Origin: Falsiroseomonas sp051859025
Lineage (GTDB): Bacteria; Pseudomonadota; Alphaproteobacteria; Acetobacterales; Acetobacteraceae
Direction: 5' to 3'
NCBI RefSeq assembly: GCF_051859025.1
Contig: NZ_JBHYGL010000034.1
Location: 62,001-126,000, forward strand
Length of the DNA stretch: 64,000 bases
In this document: piece after piece, positions 42,017-50,496 of the stretch
Layout: every line of letters starts with the position of its first letter
Numbering within the stretch: the stretch's first letter is position 1
Notes under the pieces: generated by a model
Databases searched by the model: none
What the model saw: the letters and a program-made list of their open reading frames with translations, nothing else
Told to the model about the DNA's origin: nothing
Translations under genes and position numbers: made by a program

Positions 42017-43651
42017 ATGGCCGCTGCCGATTTCGATGCCCTGCCCCGCGTTCCGGCCAACCACCAGCCGCTGACGCCCCTGCTGTTCCTGGAACGCGCC
42101 GCCGCGGTCTTCCCGCGCCACACCGCCGTGGTGCATGGCGCGGTGCGGCGCAACTACGCCGAACTCCGCGCACGCTGCGTGAAGCTGGCCGATGCGCTCC
42201 GCCAGAAGGGTATCGGGCGCGGCGATACCGTGGCCGCCCTGCTGCCCAACATCCCCGAGATGCTGGAATGCCATTACGGCGTGCCGATGACGGGCGGCGT
42301 GCTGAACACGCTGAACACCCGCCTCGATGCCGGAACCATCGCCTATTGCCTCGACCACGGCGAGGCGAAGGTCGTCGTCGTGGACCGCGAATTCGTCCCC
42401 CTGCTGCGCCTGGCCCTCACGCAATGCCAGGCGAAGCCCCTGGTGATCGAGGTCGATGACCCGGAGGCCAGCGACGCCGCCCGCGCCAACCACCTCGACG
42501 GCGCCATCCCCTACGAGGCCTTCATCGCAGCGGGCGACGAGGCCTTCGCCTGGCCGATGCCGGGCGATGAATGGGACGCCATCAGCCTCAACTACACCTC
42601 CGGCACCACGGGAAGGCCGAAGGGCGTGGTCTATCACCACCGCGGTGCGCAGCTGCTGGCGGTGGGCAACGTGCTTTCCGCCGGCATGGGCAAGCATCCC
42701 GTCTATCTCTGGACGCTGCCGATGTTCCATTGCAACGGCTGGTGCTTCCCCTGGACGGTCACCGCCCAGGCCGGCACGCATGTCTGCCTGCGCGCGGTGC
42801 GCGGCAATGCGATGTGGGATCTGATGGCGCGGGAGGGTGTGACGCATATGTGCGGCGCGCCGATCGTCATGGCGACGCTGCTGGGCACGGCCGAGCCCGA
42901 GAAACGCCCCCTGCCCCATCAGGTGCAGTTCGTGGTGGCCGGCGCGCCGCCCCCCGCCGCCGTGCTGGCCGCGATGAAGGAAGCGGGCTTCGCCGTCTGC
43001 CACGTCTATGGCCTGACCGAATGCTACGGCCCCTCGGTCGTCAATGAATGGAACAGCGACTGGGATGCGCAGCCCGCCGCCGAACAGGCCGCGCTGATGT
43101 CCCGGCAGGGCGTGCGCTACATCGCCCTCGAAGGCCTGCGCGTCATGGACCCCGAAACCATGGCGCCGATCGCCCCCGATGGCGTATCGATGGGGGAGGT
43201 GATGATGCAGGGCAACGTCGTCATGAAGGGCTACCTGAAGGATTCGGAGGCCACGGCGAAGGCCTTCGCCGGCGGCTGGTTCCACACCGGCGACCTCGCC
43301 GTCACCTACCCCGATGGCTACATCCAGCTGAAGGACCGGTCGAAGGACATCATCATCTCGGGTGGCGAGAACATCTCCTCCATCGAGGTCGAGGACGCGC
43401 TCTACAAGCACCCCGCGGTCGCCGTGGCCGCCGTGGTGGCGCGGCCGGATGAGAAATGGGGCGAGACGCCCTGCGCCTTCATCGAACTGAAGCCCGGCGC
43501 CGCAGCCACGGCGGAAGACCTGATCGCCCACTGCAAGACCATGCTGGCGGGCTACAAGGTGCCGCGCCATGTGGTCTTCGCGGAACTGCCCAAGACCAGC
43601 ACGGGCAAGATCCAGAAGCACGTACTGCGCGCCCAGGCCAAGGGGGGCTGA
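42017..43651 (+). CDS. acyl-CoA synthetase (AMP-binding, AlkK/DmdB-like)
   Basis: A 544-residue adenylate-forming ligase. YTSGTTGRPKG (193-203), the family's LPMFHCNGWCFPW, YGLTECYGP, GWFHTGDLA and the C-terminal PKTSTGKIQK with K531 are present. This branch activates medium-chain or methylthiopropionate-type acids. Together with PrpE it gives the operon two acid-activating enzymes of different chain preference. It starts 15 bases after the crotonase stop and is followed by a sulfotransferase 5 bases on. Confidence 0.92.
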   Translation: MAAADFDALPRVPANHQPLTPLLFLERAAAVFPRHTAVVHGAVRRNYAELRARCVKLADALRQKGIGRGDTVAALLPNIPEMLECHYGVPMTGGVLNTLNTRLDAGTIAYCLDHGEAKVVVVDREFVPLLRLALTQCQAKPLVIEVDDPEASDAARANHLDGAIPYEAFIAAGDEAFAWPMPGDEWDAISLNYTSGTTGRPKGVVYHHRGAQLLAVGNVLSAGMGKHPVYLWTLPMFHCNGWCFPWTVTAQAGTHVCLRAVRGNAMWDLMAREGVTHMCGAPIVMATLLGTAEPEKRPLPHQVQFVVAGAPPPAAVLAAMKEAGFAVCHVYGLTECYGPSVVNEWNSDWDAQPAAEQAALMSRQGVRYIALEGLRVMDPETMAPIAPDGVSMGEVMMQGNVVMKGYLKDSEATAKAFAGGWFHTGDLAVTYPDGYIQLKDRSKDIIISGGENISSIEVEDALYKHPAVAVAAVVARPDEKWGETPCAFIELKPGAAATAEDLIAHCKTMLAGYKVPRHVVFAELPKTSTGKIQKHVLRAQAKGG

Positions 43652-43656
43652 AGCCT

Positions 43657-44775
43657 GTGGCGGGGCCGGCGCCGATCATCCTCTGCGCCGGCCAATACGG
43701 CAGTGCCTCCACCTGGCTGTACAATGCCGTCCACGCGCTGATGGAAGCGGAATACGGCCCCGTTCACCAGCACATCCACCGGCAATTCGCCGACAGCCCG
43801 GACCAGTTGCCCCGGGCCGTCGATCCCGCCGCGCCGCTGCTGCTGAAGACCCATGCGCCGACCCGCGGGCTGCGCTGGCTGGCAGCCCGAGGCGGGGGCC
43901 GCGCCATCCTCTCCATCCGCGATCCGCGCGATGCCGTGGCATCGCTGATGGCGCGCTTCCACTTCGACTACGCGCTATGCCGCGACCGCGTCGAGCAGAC
44001 CTGCCAGGCGCTGCCGCTGTTGCCCGATGCCGTGCCCTGCCTGGTGCTGCGGTATGAGGACGGGTTCAGCCAGGACCACGCGACGCTGGCCCGCATCGCC
44101 CGCTTCCTCGGCCTGAAGCCCTCTTCCCGCCTCCGCCGCCGGGTCTTTGACGATCTGACGCCGGATGCGGTGCGGACCCGCATCGCCGCCATGCTGGAGG
44201 CCGGTGCGCTCGGCCCTAATCCCACCGCCCATTCGCATGACGGCACCAGCCACTGGCACCCCGGCCATGTCGGCGATGGCCTGCCCGGCAAGTTCGCGAC
44301 GGTGCTGACCGCAGGCCAGGCCGCCGACATCGCCCGCCGCGGCGCCGGCTTCGCGGAGGCCTTCGGCTACGCGATGCCGCCACACGCGAGGCTGCGCCCC
44401 GGCGAGACACGGCGGCTGGAGGGCTGGGGCCCGGGCATCGCCTGCCTCGGCACCGGCTTCGCCGCGCCGGACGCCGAAGGCGCCTGGGTCTCCGCGCGCC
44501 AGGCGATGCTGCATATCCCGCTGGAAGCCGGACCCGCCGCCACCTTGCTGCTGGAGGTGGAGGCCCCGGCCCCGACGCGTCGGCCCGCCCTCCTCGCGTC
44601 CTGGGATGACACCCTGCTCCTGCCCGCCACGCCCGTGCCAGGCCGCGGCGTGATGGCCGTGCCGCTGCCAGCGAGGGAGGGAGCGACGGAGATGGCGCTC
44701 CACCTCCAGGCCGGCGCGCCGCGCCCGGGCCGGCCGCCGCGCCTCCGGCTGCGCGCCATCGGCCTTTCGGCCTGA
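43657..44775 (+). CDS. sulfotransferase domain protein with extra C-terminal beta domain
   Basis: A 372-residue protein. Residues 1-245 look like a PAPS-dependent sulfotransferase: GQYGSASTWLYN (12-23) is the 5'-phosphosulfate loop, KTH (64-66) follows, and SIRDPRDAVASL (86-97) is the 3'-phosphate motif. From about residue 250 a separate beta-rich domain (ETRRLEGWGPGIACLG ... LLLEVEAPAP ... MALHLQAGAP) follows, like domains found on carbohydrate-modifying proteins. The GTG at 43657 has AGGGGGG upstream. Why it is in an acyl-CoA operon is unclear; sulfation of a lipid or polysaccharide is a guess. Confidence 0.75.
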   Translation: MAGPAPIILCAGQYGSASTWLYNAVHALMEAEYGPVHQHIHRQFADSPDQLPRAVDPAAPLLLKTHAPTRGLRWLAARGGGRAILSIRDPRDAVASLMARFHFDYALCRDRVEQTCQALPLLPDAVPCLVLRYEDGFSQDHATLARIARFLGLKPSSRLRRRVFDDLTPDAVRTRIAAMLEAGALGPNPTAHSHDGTSHWHPGHVGDGLPGKFATVLTAGQAADIARRGAGFAEAFGYAMPPHARLRPGETRRLEGWGPGIACLGTGFAAPDAEGAWVSARQAMLHIPLEAGPAATLLLEVEAPAPTRRPALLASWDDTLLLPATPVPGRGVMAVPLPAREGATEMALHLQAGAPRPGRPPRLRLRAIGLSA

Positions 44776-44844
44776 GCGGCCGCGAAACTTTCCTTGCAGC
44801 CCCCGCCCCCGCACCCCATCCTCACGGCCGTCCCGCAACAACCG

Positions 44845-44860
44845 AAAGGAGGTGATCCAG
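44845..44860 (+). promoter_or_regulatory. extended Shine-Dalgarno, complementary to the 16S 3' end
   Basis: The 16 bases AAAGGAGGTGATCCAG are an exact reverse complement of the conserved alphaproteobacterial 16S rRNA tail. AGGAGG is seven bases before a GTG at 44860, the ideal spacing. No other ribosome site in the window comes close to this length. Confidence 0.7.
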
Positions 44861-44925
44861 TGTCTCATTGCCCCAAGGCGTCCACCGCGACTGCAACCTG
44901 GATCATCGCCGGCGCCATCGCGTAG
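44860..44925 (+). CDS. micro-ORF, 21 residues, hydrophobic end
   Basis: A 21-codon frame from GTG 44860 to TAG 44923-44925. The peptide starts MSHCPKAS and ends WIIAGAIA, a polar head and a short hydrophobic tail. It is too short for homology by eye. The case for translation is the exceptional Shine-Dalgarno in front of it with ideal spacing, and a strong hairpin about 40 bases downstream. It could be a leader peptide, a small membrane peptide or an mRNA site whose purpose is to bind ribosomes. It lies 84 bases after the sulfotransferase stop. Confidence 0.5.
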   Translation: MSHCPKASTATATWIIAGAIA

Positions 44926-44967
44926 GCGAGTCACCACGTCATCGCAGCCGGTCAGCCGGCAGCAATG

Positions 44968-44999
44968 GAAGGCCTCGGGGGGAAACCCCCGGGGCCTTC
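44968..44999. terminator. 14-bp hairpin between convergent genes
   Basis: GAAGGCCTCGGGGG pairs with CCCCCGGGGCCTTC (one G-U) across a GAAA loop. There is no T-run on either strand. It ends eight bases before the stop of the minus-strand phosphoesterase and follows the micro-ORF, so it probably bounds both transcripts. Confidence 0.55.
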
Positions 45000-45006
45000 G
45001 CTGCAT

Positions 45007-45723
45007 CTAGGCTGTCAGCAGGCCGATCCGGTCCGCCTCCAGCACCCCGCAACTCAGCACCCCGCCGCAGAAGGCGGCGGTATCCAGGTTGATGCGGTTG
45101 TGCCGGATTTCCGGTGCCATGCGGGCGGTATGGCCATGCACCACCACGGCGGGGTGGGTGACCTCCGAATGAAGGAAGGAGCCGCGGATGGTCAGCAGAT
45201 CCTCCGCCGACTGCACCTCCAGCGCCAGGCCGGGGCGGATGCCGGCATGGGCGAAGAAATAGGGGCCCTCCCGATGGCACAGCGCCAGGCCATCCCGCAG
45301 CAGCGCCTGGTGCGCGGCGGGGATGGCGGCGCGCCAGGCCTCGGCACCGGCCCCGGCCTCCACCCCATAGCTCGCCAAGGTTTCCCGCCCGCCGCACCAC
45401 AACCAGTCATCCGCCGCGGCCCTGTCGCCGGCCAGGGCGTCGCGCATCATCGCCTCATGGTTGCCGAGCAGATTGACCACGGCGGCGCCCGGCGGCGCAT
45501 ATCCCGCGATGCGGTCCAGCACGGCGGCGGGACTGCCCGCCTTGTCCACATAGTCGCCGAGATGCAGCACCACCGCCCGCGCCACCGGCCGGGCGGCGAG
45601 GTCCGCCGCCAGCATCCCATGCAGCATGGCCAGGCGGTCCGCCATGCCGTGGACATCGCCGATGGCATAGACCCGCACGCCATCCGCGAGCCGCGCCGGC
45701 GCCGGCTGCCAGGCCGGCGTCAT
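45007..45723 (-). CDS. metallophosphoesterase, serine/threonine phosphatase-like
   Basis: A 238-residue calcineurin-fold phosphoesterase. All metal motifs are present: IGDVHG (21-26), GDYVDK (56-61), GNHE (87-90), AHAG and VVHGHT. The arrangement matches PPP-family bacterial phosphatases and ApaH relatives. Substrates may be phosphoproteins or dinucleotides. Its ATG overlaps the stop of the aldolase gene (ATGA at 45720-45723), so the two are co-translated. Confidence 0.88.
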   Translation of the reverse strand: MTPAWQPAPARLADGVRVYAIGDVHGMADRLAMLHGMLAADLAARPVARAVVLHLGDYVDKAGSPAAVLDRIAGYAPPGAAVVNLLGNHEAMMRDALAGDRAAADDWLWCGGRETLASYGVEAGAGAEAWRAAIPAAHQALLRDGLALCHREGPYFFAHAGIRPGLALEVQSAEDLLTIRGSFLHSEVTHPAVVVHGHTARMAPEIRHNRINLDTAAFCGGVLSCGVLEADRIGLLTA

Positions 45724-46361
45724 ATCGGCCGCCCGTAATCGCCGAGCATCGCGGCGGCCTCCGCCAGTTCGGCCTGGGTCAGCAGCACGGGGTCGATCCC
45801 CGCCGCGCGGAGCGCCAGGTATTGCGCCGCCAGATTCTCCACCTCCCGCGCCAACGCCACCGCGCCGGCCAGGGTCGCGCCCAGCGCCACCACGCCGTGG
45901 TTCGCCAGCAGCACGGCGCGCAGCCCGGTGCCCAGTGCCGCCACCGCGGCCTCCGCCAACGCCTGCGTCCCGAAGGTGGCGTGGCTGGCGCAGGGGATGC
46001 CGCGCCGCCCGCCCTCCCCGGCCAGGGTGATCATGTAGTGGATGGGCGGGATGGGGTGCCGGGCGCAGGACAGGGCGGTCGCCATCGGGCTGTGGGTATG
46101 CACCACCGCCATCGCATCCGGCCGCGCCCGGTAGATCGCCGCATGAAGCCGCCATTCGGAGGAAGGCCGCCCGCCGCCCTTCACCGCGCCATCAAGCCCG
46201 CAGGGAACGAGGTCCGCCGCCGCCATCGCCGCATAGGGCAGCCCCGACGGCGTCACCAGGAAGCCGTCGCCATCCCGCAGCGACAGGTTCCCCGATTTCT
46301 GCGGCATGAACCCCGCCGCATCCAGCGCCCGCGCCGCGTCAACAAGCGCGGTGCCGGTCAT
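45720..46361 (-). CDS. class II aldolase/adducin family protein
   Basis: A 213-residue zinc aldolase of the fuculose-phosphate type. KSGNLSLR near the start, SSEWRLHAAIY (E69), the zinc ligands H88 and H90 (VVHTHSP) and H155 (ANHGVVALG) are visible. These enzymes split or epimerise phosphorylated sugars or act on related aldols. The sugar is unknown. It is between prfB and the phosphoesterase, overlapping both (TGATG with prfB, ATGA with the phosphoesterase), so it is in a single translationally coupled unit. Confidence 0.86.
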   Translation of the reverse strand: MTGTALVDAARALDAAGFMPQKSGNLSLRDGDGFLVTPSGLPYAAMAAADLVPCGLDGAVKGGGRPSSEWRLHAAIYRARPDAMAVVHTHSPMATALSCARHPIPPIHYMITLAGEGGRRGIPCASHATFGTQALAEAAVAALGTGLRAVLLANHGVVALGATLAGAVALAREVENLAAQYLALRAAGIDPVLLTQAELAEAAAMLGDYGRPI

Positions 46362-47491
46362 CAATCCGCCTTGGCGCTGGCGTCCGAGCGGGTGGTGCCC
46401 ACGCGAAGCGCGAGGGCGGCCGCCATGAATTCGTCGATCTCGCCATCCAGCACCGCGTCGGGGTTGCCCTTCTCGACGCCGGTCCGCAGGTCCTTCACCA
46501 TCTGGTAGGGCTGCAGCACGTAGGACCGGATCTGGTGGCCCCAGCCGATATCGGTCTTGCCGGCCTCGATCCCCGCCGTGATGGCTTCCCGCTTGCGCAG
46601 TTCCAGCTCGTAGAGCCGCGCCTTCAGCATATCCATGGCGATGACGCGGTTGCGGTGCTGGCTGCGGTCCTGGGTGGAGGCCGCGACGATGCCGGTCGGG
46701 ATATGGGTGAAGCGCACGCCCGATTCGGTCTTGTTGACGTGCTGCCCGCCGGCGCCGGAGGCGCGGAAGGTGTCGGTCTTGATGTCGGCCGGGTTGACCT
46801 CGATCTCGATCTTGTCGTCGATCACGGGGTAGACGTAGATGCTGGCGAAGCTGGTCTGGCGACGCGCCGCGGCGTCGAAGGGGCTGATGCGCACCAGGCG
46901 GTGCACGCCCGTCTCCGTCTTCAGCCAGCCGAAGGCGTTGGAGCCCGTGACCTGGATGGTGGCCGACTTGATGCCGGCCTGCTCGCCTTCCGACTGCTCC
47001 GTCATCGTGACCTTGTAGCCACGACGCTCCGCCCAGCGGGTGTACATGCGCAGCAGCATCTCGGCCCAATCCTGGGCCTCCGTCCCGCCGGCGCCGGCAT
47101 TCACTTCCAGATAGGCGTCATTGGGATCGGCCTCGCCGGACAGCAGGCTCTCGATCTCCCGATGCTTCGCCTCCGCGGCAAAAGCCTTCATGTCGGCGAC
47201 CGCGGCATCGGCCATGGCGACGTCGCCCTCGGCCTCCGCCATCTCCACCAGTTCGAGCGCGTCGGCGACGTCGCGTTCCAGCTTCTGCACGCCCTCGATC
47301 TGGGCGGCGAGGCGGTTGCGTTCGCGCATGAGCGCCTGGGCCACATCGGCCTTGTTCCAAAGGTCAGGGTCCTCGGAGCGGGCGTTCAGCTCCTCCAGCC
47401 GCCTGGTGGCGACATCCCAATCCAGATGGGCGCGGAGCAGCGCAAGGCTGTCCGCGATCTCGGTCTTCAGCTTTTCGGCGTCTGCGCGCAT
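46361..47491 (-). CDS. prfB: peptide chain release factor 2
   Basis: A 376-residue RF2. The stop-codon recognition tripeptide S203-P-F205 (RISPFDAAAR) identifies RF2 (UGA/UAA), and G248-G-Q250 is the catalytic loop that releases the peptide. The N-terminus (MRADAEKLKTEI) reads straight through in one frame, so the programmed +1 frameshift known from E. coli prfB is absent. The start at 47491 fits the family. It lies eight bases downstream of the penicillin-binding protein gene. Confidence 0.96.
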   Translation of the reverse strand: MRADAEKLKTEIADSLALLRAHLDWDVATRRLEELNARSEDPDLWNKADVAQALMRERNRLAAQIEGVQKLERDVADALELVEMAEAEGDVAMADAAVADMKAFAAEAKHREIESLLSGEADPNDAYLEVNAGAGGTEAQDWAEMLLRMYTRWAERRGYKVTMTEQSEGEQAGIKSATIQVTGSNAFGWLKTETGVHRLVRISPFDAAARRQTSFASIYVYPVIDDKIEIEVNPADIKTDTFRASGAGGQHVNKTESGVRFTHIPTGIVAASTQDRSQHRNRVIAMDMLKARLYELELRKREAITAGIEAGKTDIGWGHQIRSYVLQPYQMVKDLRTGVEKGNPDAVLDGEIDEFMAAALALRVGTTRSDASAKAD

Positions 47492-47498
47492 GGGCGGA

Positions 47499-50090
47499 TC
47501 AGTAGAGCCCGCCCAGATTGCTGTCGAGGCCAGCCGCCGCGGTTCCCCCCGCGCCACCCGCCAGCGGGTCGGTCGGCGGCCGCGCGCTGTTCTCCGTGCC
47601 CGGGCGGAAGGCTTCCAGGATGGTCTGCCCGTTATCCAGCTGCAGCCGCACCAGCGCGACCCCCGGCGGCGCGCGGAAGGGGATGGGGGGCGAGCCCTGC
47701 GTCGCCGCCGCGACCACGTCCCGGAAGATCGGCGTGGCCAGCCGCCCGCCCGTCACATCGGCGCCGGTCTCGCTGAGCAGCCGCAGCGTGCGGGGTTCGT
47801 CGAAACCGACCCAGACCGCCACGACGAGGTCCGGCGTGAAGCCAACGAACCAGGCATCCTTGTATTCGTCGGTCGTGCCGGTCTTGCCGGCCACCGGGCG
47901 GCCCAGACCCTCGCCGGCCCGGGTGCCGGTGCCGCGCTGCACCACGCCCTGCAGCAGGCTGGTCATCTGAAAGGCCGTCACGGGATCGACGATCTGCCGG
48001 CGCGTATCGTTCAGACGTGGCGGCTGGCCCGTGGGGTCCGCGCCGCAGGCGCTGCATTCCCGCGCATCGGTGCGCCACACCAGGCGCCCATGCCGGTCCT
48101 GCACGCTGTCGATCAGCGTCGGGATCACCTGGCGGCCACCATTGACGAAGCTGGCATAGCCGGCGGCCTGGCGGAGCACCGTCGTCTCCCCGGCGCCGAG
48201 CGACATCGCCAGCACGCGCGGCATGTTGGGGATGACGCCGAAGCGGTTGGCGACATCGGCGACGGCCGGCATCCCCACCTGCTGCGCCAGGCGAATCGTC
48301 ACCAGGTTGAGGCTGCGTTCCAGCGCGCTGCGCATCGTCACCCAGCCCTGGGCCGCGCCGCCGCCGTAATTGCCCGGCCGCCACATGCCCTGCGGCGTCA
48401 TGATCTCCACCGGCGCATCCAGCAGCAGCTGGTTGGGCGGAATCCCGGCCTCAAGCCCCGCGAGGAAGACATAGGGCTTGAAGGACGAACCCGGCTGCCG
48501 CATCGCCTGCGACGCGCGGTTGAACCAGGACCGCTCGAAGGAATAGCCGCCCACCATCGCCAGCACGCGGCCGGTATTGGGGTCGAGTGCCACGACAGCG
48601 CCCTCGACCTCCGGCATCTGGCGCAGCATCAGGCGTTCCGGGCGGGCCGGGGTGCGGGGCGGATTCGCGGCCACGGCCGGCAGTGTTTCCACCATCACCA
48701 CGTCGCCGGGGTTCAGCGCTTCCTGCATCCGGCGCAGCGGGGGCGCCATGCGGCCATCCCGAACCACGCGTGCCCAGCTGGCGATGTCATCCAGGAACAT
48801 CGTGCCGGTCCGCGGCTGCGGCGCCGTGCGGGCATCCGGCCGCTCCAGCCAGGCCATGCGGGCCTCACGGTCCCGCACCTCCAGCACCACCGCCAGGCGC
48901 CAGCCAGGCTGGATGCCGGCGGGCCGTGGCACGGCCTGCAACGCCGGCAGCCATTCCGTCGGGCTGGCGGAAATCCGCGCCACCGGGCCGCGCCAGCCAC
49001 CGCGCCGGCGGTCATAGTCCAGCAGCCCGGTGCGCAGCGCCTTCTCGGCCTCCGCCTGCAAATTCGGGTCCAGCGAGGTCCGCACCACCAGGCCGCCCAT
49101 CGTCGTCTGGTCCACGCCGAAGCGGGTGATCAGCTCCCGCCGCACCTCCTCCGTGAAGTGCTGGCCGACCGCGACCATGTCGGGCCGGCGGGTGGGACGC
49201 GGCACCAGGGCCTCGGCCCGCGCGCGCGCGGCGTCCTCCCGCGTGATGGCGCCATCCTCGGCCATCCGTTCCAGCACCCAGTCGCGCCGGGCCTTGGCGG
49301 CTTCGGGGAAGCGGACGGGGTTGTAGTTGTTGGGCGCCTTGGGCAACGCCGCCAGGAAGGCGACCTCCGCCAGCGACAGCTCATCCAGCGACTTGTTGAA
49401 GTAATTCTGCGCGGCCGCCGCCACGCCATAGGCCTGCTGGCCCAGGAAGATCTCGTTCAGGTAGATTTCCAGGATGCGGGACTTCGGCATCGCCTGCTCG
49501 ATGCGCAGCGCCAGGATCGCCTCCCGCACCTTGCGGGTCAGCGACCGCTCCGCCCCCACCAGCATGTTCTTGGCGACCTGCTGGGTGATGGTGGAAGCGC
49601 CCGCCAGGCGCCGGCCGCTGCCGATCGCCTCCACATTCGTGATCACCGTGCGGAAGATACCGATGGGATCGACGCCATGATGCGTCCAGAAACGCTGGTC
49701 CTCCGCGGACACGAACGCCTGCTGCAGGCGCTGGGGGATCGCCTCGATCGGGATGAAGACGCGCCTTTCCTGTGCCAGCTCCGCCATCAGGCGGCTGTCG
49801 GCGGCATAGATGCGCGACATCTGCGGCGGCTGGTAATCCGCGAGCCAGCGGTAATCCGGCAACTCCGCCACCGCATTCCGGTACAGCGACCAGGCCGCCC
49901 CCGCCCCCGCCAGGCCGACCGCCACCACCAGCACGATGACGGTCTTCATCAGGAAACCGACCGTGCCGACAAACCAGCGCCGCTTGCGCCGCGGCGGCCT
50001 GGCCGGCGGCGGAGAAGCCTCGGGTGCTGGGGACGCGGCAGGCCTTCCGCCCACCATCGGGCCTTCGGCGCGGAGATCAGGGGTATCCAT
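47499..50090 (-). CDS. mrcA: penicillin-binding protein 1A (bifunctional class A PBP)
   Basis: An 863-residue peptidoglycan synthase. A basic, Pro-rich cytoplasmic tail leads to one membrane helix (about 44-66). The GT51 glycosyltransferase has EDQRFWTHHG with catalytic E130 and GASTITQQ. An OB-like insert follows. The transpeptidase has S535-S-F-K538 (PGSSFKPY), SLN, and K736-TG (GKTGTTDE). It polymerises and cross-links peptidoglycan in the periplasm. Start alternatives at 50102 and 50150 exist; GGAG before 50090 favours that ATG. Same strand as the amidase upstream. Confidence 0.93.
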   Translation of the reverse strand: MDTPDLRAEGPMVGGRPAASPAPEASPPPARPPRRKRRWFVGTVGFLMKTVIVLVVAVGLAGAGAAWSLYRNAVAELPDYRWLADYQPPQMSRIYAADSRLMAELAQERRVFIPIEAIPQRLQQAFVSAEDQRFWTHHGVDPIGIFRTVITNVEAIGSGRRLAGASTITQQVAKNMLVGAERSLTRKVREAILALRIEQAMPKSRILEIYLNEIFLGQQAYGVAAAAQNYFNKSLDELSLAEVAFLAALPKAPNNYNPVRFPEAAKARRDWVLERMAEDGAITREDAARARAEALVPRPTRRPDMVAVGQHFTEEVRRELITRFGVDQTTMGGLVVRTSLDPNLQAEAEKALRTGLLDYDRRRGGWRGPVARISASPTEWLPALQAVPRPAGIQPGWRLAVVLEVRDREARMAWLERPDARTAPQPRTGTMFLDDIASWARVVRDGRMAPPLRRMQEALNPGDVVMVETLPAVAANPPRTPARPERLMLRQMPEVEGAVVALDPNTGRVLAMVGGYSFERSWFNRASQAMRQPGSSFKPYVFLAGLEAGIPPNQLLLDAPVEIMTPQGMWRPGNYGGGAAQGWVTMRSALERSLNLVTIRLAQQVGMPAVADVANRFGVIPNMPRVLAMSLGAGETTVLRQAAGYASFVNGGRQVIPTLIDSVQDRHGRLVWRTDARECSACGADPTGQPPRLNDTRRQIVDPVTAFQMTSLLQGVVQRGTGTRAGEGLGRPVAGKTGTTDEYKDAWFVGFTPDLVVAVWVGFDEPRTLRLLSETGADVTGGRLATPIFRDVVAAATQGSPPIPFRAPPGVALVRLQLDNGQTILEAFRPGTENSARPPTDPLAGGAGGTAAAGLDSNLGGLY

Positions 50091-50308
50091 GGCGCGCTCC
50101 ATACACTGTCCCGGCCCCGGGGGCACATGCGCAACACTCGACATGGGCATGCAGCCCGGTCACGGCCAGTTGTGCAGCGCAGGATAACGGCGGGGTGGTT
50201 GGCGAGGGGTGTAGGCGGGAGGCGCGCCGGTTGCCCGGGGAATGGGCTCCGCCCTTTCCCCGTACCCCTTCCCCGCGAAGGGGCAGCGGCCCCTTCGATC
50301 CCCCTTCG

Positions 50309-50385
50309 ATCGATGGGTGATGGGAGGGGCCACGCGCGCGCTCTGGCTGAGTGCGCGTTCCATGCCCCTCCCATCACCCATCGAT
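50309..50385. repeat. 22-bp perfect inverted repeat around a 33-base core
   Basis: The left arm (50309-50330, starting ATCGATGGGTGATGGG) is the exact reverse complement of the right arm (50364-50385). The core includes CGCGC and GCGCG, which can extend the fold. There is no T-run, so it is not a standard terminator. It resembles a REPIN- or MITE-like palindromic element. Confidence 0.9.
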
Positions 50386-50425
50386 TAAACCTGGGGTCCA
50401 GGGGCCCGCTGGCCCCTGGCGCGGG

Positions 50426-50475
50426 GTTGCGGCACTGCCGCAACGTCCGGAGAGGGGCCGGCGGCCCCTCTCCGG
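50426..50475. repeat. two adjacent perfect hairpins downstream of the amidase gene
   Basis: GTTGCGGC-ACT-GCCGCAAC at 50426-50444 and CCGGAGAGGGGCC-GGC-GGCCCCTCTCCGG at 50447-50475. The second lies 21 bases from the amidase stop on the minus strand and may act as its transcript end, though no T-run follows. Confidence 0.75.
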
Positions 50476-50496
50476 GGCCACCAGCGCGCCCTCCCT

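Larger units (their letters stand above)
50091..50496. other. palindrome-rich spacer between the amidase and PBP1A genes
   Basis: About 400 bases without a supported gene. It holds a 22-bp inverted repeat with a 33-base middle (50309-50385), an 8-bp hairpin at 50426-50444 and a 13-bp hairpin at 50447-50475. Open frames here follow the palindromes and are not convincing. The promoter of the PBP gene is presumably in this stretch, but no clear boxes are seen. Confidence 0.6.

Noticed and set aside
44845..44860. A 16S rRNA gene fragment on the minus strand
   Set aside because: Only the last 16 bases match; the sequence before them has no similarity to the conserved 16S helix, so a Shine-Dalgarno function is the simpler reading.
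46361..47491. Programmed frameshift in prfB
   Set aside because: The RF2 frame is continuous from its start; no internal UGA slip site is present, which is common in alphaproteobacteria.
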